A stretch of 39,097 nt of DNA from Psychrobacillus faecigallinarum (GTDB lineage Bacteria > Bacillota > Bacilli > Bacillales_A > Planococcaceae): assembly GCF_014836595.1 (NCBI RefSeq), contig NZ_JACSQO010000010.1:104871-143967 (forward strand), written 5' to 3'. The notes under the pieces were generated by a model that saw only the letters and a list, made by a program, of their open reading frames with translations, searched no databases and was not told the DNA's origin. How positions within the stretch are numbered: the stretch's first letter is position 1; each line of letters starts with the position of its first letter. The position numbers and the translations under genes are program-made. Of this stretch, positions 33,511 to 39,097 are shown in pieces.

Positions 33511-35274
33511 ATGAAAGAGTTATTTACGGGAAGATTTGAAGGATATTCATTTGGACATTTTCAAAAGGATCTTCTTTCTGGAATGATTGTTGGAGTTGTC
33601 GCGATTCCACTTGCTATGTCTTTTGCTATAGCCTCTGGTGTTAAACCGGAGTATGGGATTTATACAGCCTGTATTGCCGGGATACTTATTTCGCTATTTG
33701 GTGGTTCGAAGTATCAAATTGGAGGGCCTACAGGTGCTTTCGTTCCAATTCTTTTAGGAATTGTAATTACCTATGGGTATGAAAATTTACTACTTGCTGG
33801 TTTAATGGCTGGAATTATCTTATGCCTTATGGGGATTTTTAAACTAGGGTCTTTAATTAAGTTTATTCCACGTCCTGTAACAATTGGCTTTACGTCAGGT
33901 ATTGCTGTCATTATCTTTACGGGACAAATTGCTAGTCTTTTAGGTCTAACAGGTATAAAAAAGCATGAGGAATTTATAGCAAACCTAAAGGAAATCTTCA
34001 CTCATATCGGTACTGTCAATTTTTACAGTGTTATAACTGCTTTGATTTGCTTTTTTGTTATACTTATAACACCAAAAATTTTACCGAAAGTACCAGGTTC
34101 ATTAGTAGGTGTTGTTATCTCAACTGTAATTGCAACTGTATTCTTCTCAGGGCATGTACCTACTATCGGTACAGCATATGGTACGATTCCAAATACACTT
34201 CCTCAGTTTGACATACCGGTAATCACATTAGAGCGCATAAAACAGTTAATTGGTCCTGCATTTGTTATTGCAATGTTGGGTGGTATCGAATCTCTTTTGT
34301 CCGCTGTCGTGGCAGATGGTATGACTAATAGTAAACATAACAGTAACAAAGAGCTTATTGGTCAGGGAATTGCTAATATTATTACACCGTTATTTGGAGG
34401 GATTCCTGCAACTGGAGCGATTGCTCGAACAGCAACTAATATCAAAAATGGAGCTGTATCTCCGATGTCGGGTGTTATACATGGGGGATTTGTATTATTC
34501 ACGCTTCTTCTGTTAGCTCCATATGCTTCACATATTCCACTTGCTAGTATGGCTCCCATTTTAATGGTGGTAGCTTGGAATATGAGCGAACAAAAACACT
34601 TTGTTCACATACTAAAAATGAAGACAGGGGATTCTCTTGTATTACTTGTAACATTTTTACTCACTGTATTTACAAGCTTGACAACAGCTGTGGAAATCGG
34701 TCTTATTTTAGCTATTATTTTGTTTACAAAACGTATGAGTAATATGCTTGTCATATCTAAAGTGCTCCCTGATCATACAAAAAAGAATGAAAAATTGTTA
34801 CCACATGTGGTAAATAAAGCTCATGATTGCCCACAAATTAGTATTTACACAATAGAAGGTCCATTATTCTTTGGGGCTGCTCAAACATTTGAACAAAATA
34901 TTTTAGCGACCATTCATTATAAACCCAAAGTTTTAATTTTACGTATGGGAAAAGTTCCTTTTATTGATACGACAGGAGAGTCTTACTTTAGGAATATTGT
35001 TCAGTATTACAAAAAACAAGGTGGCATACTTCTCATTTCAGGAATTCAACCTGAGTTAAAAACAACTCTAGACAAGAATGGATTGTACGTTGAAATTGGG
35101 GAAGAAAACTTTTTTTCTCATACAGGAGATGCAATTAATTGTGCTTTAGAGCATTTGAATCCGAAAAAATGTATAGGATGTAAGCATTTCGCTTTTCATG
35201 AATGTACTCAACTTTCTCAGCAATCCCAGGAAGTAAATACAATAAAGAATAAGGCAAATGCATTAGATTTTTAA
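33511..35274 (+). CDS. SulP-family anion transporter with STAS domain
   Basis: A 587-aa SLC26/SulP permease. The membrane domain opens with DLLSGMIVGVVAIPLAMSFA, then GIYTACIAGI and QIGGPTGAFVPIL, the SulP signature. A cytoplasmic STAS domain follows (about 445-550: IYTIEGPLFFGAAQTFEQNI, then PFIDTTGE). An unusual tail contains CIGCKHFAFHEC, a possible metal site. Family members carry sulfate, bicarbonate or similar anions; the substrate is not assignable here. AAGAAGGG lies eight bases upstream of the start. The ArsR and Cys-rich genes upstream, plus the Cys tail, suggest regulated anion or metal-linked transport. Confidence 0.9.
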   Translation: MKELFTGRFEGYSFGHFQKDLLSGMIVGVVAIPLAMSFAIASGVKPEYGIYTACIAGILISLFGGSKYQIGGPTGAFVPILLGIVITYGYENLLLAGLMAGIILCLMGIFKLGSLIKFIPRPVTIGFTSGIAVIIFTGQIASLLGLTGIKKHEEFIANLKEIFTHIGTVNFYSVITALICFFVILITPKILPKVPGSLVGVVISTVIATVFFSGHVPTIGTAYGTIPNTLPQFDIPVITLERIKQLIGPAFVIAMLGGIESLLSAVVADGMTNSKHNSNKELIGQGIANIITPLFGGIPATGAIARTATNIKNGAVSPMSGVIHGGFVLFTLLLLAPYASHIPLASMAPILMVVAWNMSEQKHFVHILKMKTGDSLVLLVTFLLTVFTSLTTAVEIGLILAIILFTKRMSNMLVISKVLPDHTKKNEKLLPHVVNKAHDCPQISIYTIEGPLFFGAAQTFEQNILATIHYKPKVLILRMGKVPFIDTTGESYFRNIVQYYKKQGGILLISGIQPELKTTLDKNGLYVEIGEENFFSHTGDAINCALEHLNPKKCIGCKHFAFHECTQLSQQSQEVNTIKNKANALDF

Positions 35275-35309
35275 AATTTCACTTCACATACAAAGTTTTA
35301 TATTAGTAG

Positions 35310-35414
35310 AATTTCAAGAACGGTTTAGACATCGACGTGTCTATTTCTGACTTTGACCGTGATGAATGGGCGACACCAAATATGATTATTAAGAAATTAA
35401 AAGATATGAGATAA
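35310..35414 (+). pseudogene. dltC: C-terminal remnant of dltC (D-alanyl carrier protein)
   Basis: The frame reads [20 protein letters not shown], then [10 protein letters not shown] and stop, matching the C-terminal third of DltC (family pattern ITEFDRDxWNTPNNI). An in-frame stop at 35307 lies just upstream, and the phosphopantetheine Ser region (LLDSFGT) is absent, so the gene is a fragment. No other dlt gene is visible. It marks an old rearrangement between sulP and phnA. Confidence 0.65.
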
Positions 35415-35555
35415 AAATAGGTGCTTGGGAAACAGATAAGAAACGCTTCCCAAAATTAAAGTTTGTAACTACTAGTCTTATAAATTTGCAAAAAAGTAAT
35501 TGAAAAATACTGCTATCTATTCAAACGAATGATAACGGGTGGAGGGAATAAAAAT

Positions 35556-35897
35556 ATGTCTAATTTACCAAATTGTCCAAAATGTAATTCAGAGTACACA
35601 TACGAAGACGGAAATCTTTTTGTTTGTCCAGAATGTGCCCATGAGTGGACTTTAGACCCGGAAGCAGAAAATAGTGAAGATACTAAGGTTATCAAAGATG
35701 CAAATGGAAATGTCTTAAACGATGGTGATTCTGTAACAGTCATCAAAGATCTTAAAGTAAAAGGAACGTCATCAGTTGTAAAAATCGGTACAAAAGTGAA
35801 AGATATCCGTTTAGTTGATGGAGACCATGATATTGATTGTAAAATTGATGGTTTTGGAGCGATGAAATTAAAATCTGAATTTGTTAAAAAGGTTTAA
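35556..35897 (+). CDS. phnA: PhnA/YjdM-like zinc-ribbon protein
   Basis: A 113-aa protein with an N-terminal zinc ribbon ([10 protein letters not shown], then CPECAHEW) and the PhnA domain ([20 protein letters not shown], then [20 protein letters not shown], then [11 protein letters not shown]). Despite the historical name, a role in phosphonate use is not established for YjdM-type proteins. ATG 35556 follows GGTGGAGGG at a good distance; the upstream ATG at 35529 lacks a site. Complete and isolated between a dltC remnant and an IS21 element. Confidence 0.88.
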   Translation: MSNLPNCPKCNSEYTYEDGNLFVCPECAHEWTLDPEAENSEDTKVIKDANGNVLNDGDSVTVIKDLKVKGTSSVVKIGTKVKDIRLVDGDHDIDCKIDGFGAMKLKSEFVKKV

Positions 35898-35925
35898 ATG
35901 TGAGTTTAATGTAACAGAACTAAGT

Positions 35926-36025
35926 TGATTATTGCGGATGAATAGAGCCACTTATGTGGAGTTTTGAGCCAGTAAGTGCGGATAAAAGAGCCATCAATTG
36001 CGGTGCAGGGAGCCACTATGAATAG
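35926..36025. repeat. Left end of IS21 element: four 22-bp-spaced repeats
   Basis: GAGCCA recurs at 35945, 35966, 35988 and 36010 (steps of 21, 22 and 22 bp), and TGCGG precedes three of the four. IS21-family elements carry several transposase-binding repeats of this kind at each end. TGATTATTGCGG at 35926 could be the terminus (IS21 ends begin with TG). Confidence 0.75.
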
Positions 36026-36057
36026 AATAAAGAATAGCCTCTTGTATACTTAATTTG

Positions 36058-36073
36058 CATGCGAACTCGCATG
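36058..36073. promoter_or_regulatory. Perfect palindrome before istA
   Basis: CATGCGA-AC-TCGCATG, seven-base arms, 27 bp upstream of the istA start. It could be an operator or a leader hairpin limiting read-in translation. Confidence 0.4.
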
Positions 36074-36099
36074 ACATTAATGTACAGGAGGTTTTTTTT

Positions 36100-37644
36100 A
36101 TGATTAACTGTCGCAAGATTTTGGAACTTTATTTTGAAGGAGTCAGTCAAAGAACCATTAGTTCTAGTACTGGCCACTCAAGAAATACAGTTTCGGATGT
36201 CGTTCAATGCACCAAGAAGCTTGGTCTAGAGAGTTTGAACGATGAGATGACTAGTCCCTGGTTAGAATCGTTTCTCTTTCCAGAGAAGCAAGCTGTTGAG
36301 AAAGGGTACTTCCCGGTTGATTGGGAAAAAGTGCATAAGGAGTTACAAAAAAAGAACGTCACTTTGACTTTATTGCATCATGAGTATGCGACTGAAGCAC
36401 GTGAAAGTGGAAAGATCCCCTATGCTTATCGGACTTTTTGTGAAAGCTATGGGAAATACGCGAAGAAGTATAAGTTAACGATGCCTATTCGAAGAAAACC
36501 AGGTCAAATCATGGAGGTGGACTGGGCTGGATCGACACTGCAGATTATAGATCGTTCAACAGGAGAATCAATTCCGGCTTATGTCTTTATCGCTACCTTG
36601 CCCTATAGTCAATACAGCTACGTTGAAGCGTTTTTAGATATGAAATCAGCTAATTGGCTTATCGCTCATATCCATGCATTTGAGTACTTTGAAGGTGTTC
36701 CAGAAACCTTGGTTCCGGACAATTTGAAAACAGGTGTTACAAAGGCGCTTCGGGGAGAACCGGTTCTGAATGAGGCTTATCGTGAACTCGCAGATTATTA
36801 TCATACAGTCATTGTCCCAAGCCGTGTCCGTAAACCCAAAGACAAACCAAGTGTTGAAGGGACTGTTGGGTACATTTCCCGGCAGATTATAGCTGCACTA
36901 AGAAACTATCAATGTTTCTATATTGATGATCTGAATAAGCAAATCTTTAAAAGTCTAGAAGAAATCAATACAATCAATTTTCAAAAGCGACCGGGCTCGC
37001 GTAAAAAGGTGTATGAGGAAGAAGAGAAATCCCACTTTCAACAGCTTCCTCAAACACGTTATAAACTTGCGGAATGGAAAACAGCAAAAGTTCAACTGAA
37101 CTACCACATCCAGGTTGAAAGAATGTATTATTCCGTTCCATATGATTACGTCCGGGAGAATGTCGATATAAGACAAACCACGGATTTAATTGAAGTTTAC
37201 TTCAAAGAAGTCCGAATTGCATCCCACAAACGGTTATATGGTGAAATTGGACAGTTTTCTACAAACACAGACCATATGCCTGATAATCACCGATCATATT
37301 TAGAACATAATCCTGAAAACAATCGAAAGTGGGCGGAAACGATTGGACCATCTACACTCCAATTTGTCTCTTCTATCTTGGAAATGAATGTGGAGAAAAA
37401 GTCATTAAGTATCCTCAGCACGCTAAGGAATTTAGCTACAAGATATACAAACAGTGAAATGGAAAAAGCAGCAGAAACACTACTTGAAATCTCTACAAAC
37501 CCAACGGTTTCTGTTTTGAAAAGCATACTAGAAAGAAATAAAAAGCGAAAACAAAATCAGAAAACCGATAGTAAAAATCACACCAACGCTGATGACTATG
37601 GATTTGTGCGCGGAGCTAGTTACTTTGGGAGGGATGATAAATGA
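36100..37644 (+). CDS. istA: IS21-family transposase IstA
   Basis: A 514-aa DDE transposase. An N-terminal helix-turn-helix (LYFEGVSQRTISSSTGHSRN) is followed by the catalytic core with Asp in MEVDWAGST, Asp in LVPDNLKTG and Glu in KPSVEGTVGYI. A C-terminal beta-barrel and Lys-rich tail follow. ATG 36100 lies eight bases after AGGAGG; an upstream frame opening at TTG 36055 has no site. The stop overlaps istB by 4 bp, as is usual in the family. Appears full-length and intact. Confidence 0.95.
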   Translation: MINCRKILELYFEGVSQRTISSSTGHSRNTVSDVVQCTKKLGLESLNDEMTSPWLESFLFPEKQAVEKGYFPVDWEKVHKELQKKNVTLTLLHHEYATEARESGKIPYAYRTFCESYGKYAKKYKLTMPIRRKPGQIMEVDWAGSTLQIIDRSTGESIPAYVFIATLPYSQYSYVEAFLDMKSANWLIAHIHAFEYFEGVPETLVPDNLKTGVTKALRGEPVLNEAYRELADYYHTVIVPSRVRKPKDKPSVEGTVGYISRQIIAALRNYQCFYIDDLNKQIFKSLEEINTINFQKRPGSRKKVYEEEEKSHFQQLPQTRYKLAEWKTAKVQLNYHIQVERMYYSVPYDYVRENVDIRQTTDLIEVYFKEVRIASHKRLYGEIGQFSTNTDHMPDNHRSYLEHNPENNRKWAETIGPSTLQFVSSILEMNVEKKSLSILSTLRNLATRYTNSEMEKAAETLLEISTNPTVSVLKSILERNKKRKQNQKTDSKNHTNADDYGFVRGASYFGRDDK

Positions 37645-38399
37645 TGAACGAAGAAACTTTACGTAAATTAAATGAAATGAAAATGGGTGCAATGGCAGAA
37701 TTATATCAGCAACAATGCCAGAATAAAGATTACAAAAGCATGGATTTTGATGATAGATTCAACCTTTTAGTAGACTTTGAGTATGACAGACGTAAATCAA
37801 ATAGGCTTGAACGATTAATTAAACAAGCAACATTCAACGAACCAACGGCAGCCATTGAAGATATAGAATATCATCCTGATCGTAAGTTAGACAAGAACCT
37901 GATATTAGAATTAGCAACGGGAAATTACATCCAAAATCACCATAATATCATTTTAATGGGGGCGTCAGGAAACGGAAAGACGTGGATAGCAAATGCCTTT
38001 GGTGTCCATGCATGTCGTCAATCTTATAAAGTGAAATATATTAGACTACCAGAATTACTAGATGAATTAGCTGTGGCAAAGTTTGAAGCAGATGGCAGCT
38101 TCCGAAAGATAATTCAAAAATACAAAAAGATTGATTTACTAATCCTAGATGAGTGGTTATTAACCGAGCTTTCAGAGGAAAATATACTTCATGTGCTGGA
38201 AATCGTGGAGTCACGGTTAAAGAGGGCGTCGACTATCTTCTGTTCTCAATTTTCGCCAGAAGGATGGCACTCGAAACTAGGACAAGCACAAATAGCTGAT
38301 GCCATTCTTGATCGAATCGTTCACGATTCATATAAGATTCTAGTTGATGGGGAAGTTTCTATGAGAGAACGTCATGGATTGGTGGGGACATCTGAATAA
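37641..38399 (+). CDS. istB: IS21-family ATP-binding helper IstB
   Basis: A 252-aa AAA+ ATPase related to DnaA/DnaC-type proteins that selects the target and stimulates IstA. Walker A is GASGNGKT, Walker B LLILDEWL, and the end is ERHGLVGTSE. Start overlaps the istA stop (ATGATGA). Intact. It is the functional counterpart of TnsC in the neighbouring Tn7-like element, but only distantly related. Confidence 0.95.
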   Translation: MMNEETLRKLNEMKMGAMAELYQQQCQNKDYKSMDFDDRFNLLVDFEYDRRKSNRLERLIKQATFNEPTAAIEDIEYHPDRKLDKNLILELATGNYIQNHHNIILMGASGNGKTWIANAFGVHACRQSYKVKYIRLPELLDELAVAKFEADGSFRKIIQKYKKIDLLILDEWLLTELSEENILHVLEIVESRLKRASTIFCSQFSPEGWHSKLGQAQIADAILDRIVHDSYKILVDGEVSMRERHGLVGTSE

Positions 38400-38569
38400 T
38401 TCCAACAGAAGTTGAAATTCGTATAGCTAGTTACGTATTTCATAGGTATTTATCTGATGAAATGATGAAAGAGATAGAAGATAGGCTATTACCCGCCTGC
38501 ATATGGAACGATGAGGAGCATTTAGATCACGATGAATGTAGATTTGTAAAAAAGATTGATTATTTATAA
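38396..38569 (+). pseudogene. Orphan C-terminal protein fragment after istB
   Basis: A 57-codon open frame begins inside the istB stop region and reads PTEVEIRIASYVFHRYLSDE, then CIWNDEEHLDHDEC, ending at 38569. It has no start or ribosome site. It may be the 3' part of a gene cut by the IS. Not recognised. Confidence 0.35.
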
Positions 38570-38607
38570 TAAAGATCGATTATTTGAAATAAAGTTTGAT
38601 TAAAATC
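38551..38607. repeat. 20-bp tandem repeat, about 2.8 copies
   Basis: AAAGATTGATTATTTATAAT, AAAGATCGATTATTTGAAAT and AAAGTTTGATTAAAATC follow each other with an exact 20-bp step, degenerating in the third. It starts within the last codons of the fragment above. The iterons may bind a protein. The rest of 38608-38772 shows no gene. Confidence 0.6.
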
Positions 38608-38772
38608 ATTTTTCCTAAATTAGATTTCTTAGAGGTTAGATGAATTTTTATCGGGCATTTCTGTTAATATCACTATAAAGATTGTGAAGAAATGCTCAAA
38701 TTAACGGGAGGTTAGTTTAAAAAGGAATAATTCTAACTGAACAGGATAAACTAAACTTAAATATAATTTAGG

Positions 38773-39097
38773 ATGATGAAATTGGATAAAAGTAAACTTC
38801 TTCTATTGGTTTTATTTAGTATACTAATTTGTGGGGTGGATTATAGAACAGTAAATGCACAACTGAACGATTCTCCTCCCTTTTTTGAGGAAAAATCTAC
38901 TAAAGTAAGACAATACACCCCTTTAGAACTCCAGTTAGAGTCTTTTATAGGTGGTCTGCGCGTAGGTGAACCGAAACAAGCAGTTGAATTTTGGATATTA
39001 GGCGTGAATAATCGAAGTGGGCCATTCAATATACGATGTTGTCCCCTTCGCTTCAAGAAAAAACAAGGAGTAAATTTGAGGAAACTCGCTGGATAAC
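38773..39097 (+). pseudogene. Secreted protein gene, probably frameshifted and cut by the window end
   Basis: It starts with a signal peptide (KLDKSKLLLLVLFSILICG, cleavage near VNA-QLN). The mature part FFEEKSTKVRQYTPLELQLE, then FIGGLRVGEPKQAVEFWILG, then VNNRSG is coherent. After GGG at 39019-39021 the frame turns into Cys/Arg/Lys-rich text, while the neighbouring frame reads IQYTMLSPSLQEKTRSKFEE, then TRWI. One extra G would restore a single frame. I recall Bacillus exported proteins with a similar NNRSGAxQY/LSPSLQ pattern. Unknown function. Confidence 0.55.

Larger units (their letters stand above)
35926..38399 (+). mobile_element. IS21-family insertion sequence, right end not found
   Basis: Left-end repeats, istA and istB are all intact. 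After the istB stop no inverted copy of the GAGCCA/TGCGG repeats (TGGCTC, CCGCA) is seen up to the end of the window, so the right end is lost, diverged or lies outside. The given right limit is only the end of istB. Confidence 0.75.

Noticed and set aside
35416..35502. Short frame GAWETDKKRFPKLKFVTTS after the dltC remnant
   Set aside because: Protein-like but under 30 residues, without a start, and I cannot link it to a family.
1..39097. CRISPR array or guide-RNA-like repeats linked to the Tn7-like genes
   Set aside because: No regularly spaced short repeats with unique spacers are visible; the only regular arrays are the 220-bp palindromes, the 22-bp IS21 repeats and the 20-bp iterons.

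Overview
The window looks like a low-GC, endospore-forming Bacillota chromosome, probably Bacillaceae or Planococcaceae (Bacillus, Psychrobacillus or Lysinibacillus-like). The reasons are the AT-rich sequence, a four-gene qox quinol oxidase operon, a GerA/GerB/GerC germinant-receptor operon, a CcpA-type cre box, strong AGGAGG ribosome sites, frequent TTG/GTG starts, and dispersed palindromic repeats of a kind common in this group. The genus is inference. No rRNA, tRNA or CRISPR array was seen.

Layout. 1-11.2 kb is conventional chromosome: qoxABCD, a tandem array of about 220-bp palindromic repeats, a GyrI-like protein, a small membrane protein, an SDR dehydrogenase under a likely CcpA box, and a germination receptor operon. 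11.5-17 kb holds scattered accessory genes: two lipoproteins, a prolyl-4-hydroxylase-like dioxygenase, a NERD-domain protein and an unrecognised 359-aa protein. 17.1-20.2 kb holds an MFS exporter with a co-directional ArsR-type regulator and several inverted repeats.

20.2-26.8 kb is the core of a Tn7-like transposon on the minus strand, in the order tniQ1, tnsAB (endonuclease fused to DDE transposase), tnsC, tniQ2. The junctions overlap by 11 bp and 1 bp, which suggests one translationally coupled operon. There are two full-length TniQ/TnsD-type proteins but no TnsE and no CRISPR-Cas. Immediately upstream of the operon lies the 5' part of a serine-resolvase gene, so the element may have inserted at or near a resolution (res) site.

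27.1-32.3 kb is a defence-like island: an ORF in frame with the resolvase fragment, a protein with a tandemly duplicated HEPN-like module, a Ser/Thr kinase with an extra N-terminal domain, and the C-terminal part of a STAND-like TPR protein ending in a cold-shock-like domain. The island is bounded by two dissimilar resolvase 5' fragments that both point inward. The second is joined to the truncated STAND gene at a nine-A run, where a -1 slip would fuse the two frames.

32.6-35.9 kb holds an ArsR regulator, a cysteine-rich protein, a SulP anion transporter, a remnant of dltC, and a PhnA-like zinc-ribbon protein. 35.9-38.4 kb is an IS21-family element whose left end carries four 22-bp-spaced repeats and whose right end I cannot find. 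The window closes with 20-bp tandem repeats and the start of a secreted protein gene that appears frameshifted.

How the parts work together: the qox genes form the terminal oxidase; the ger genes form a spore nutrient receptor; tniQ/tnsAB/tnsC form a cut-and-paste machine with two possible target selectors. The kinase, HEPN-like and STAND remnants resemble parts of anti-phage or conflict systems, but I did not match them to a described system.
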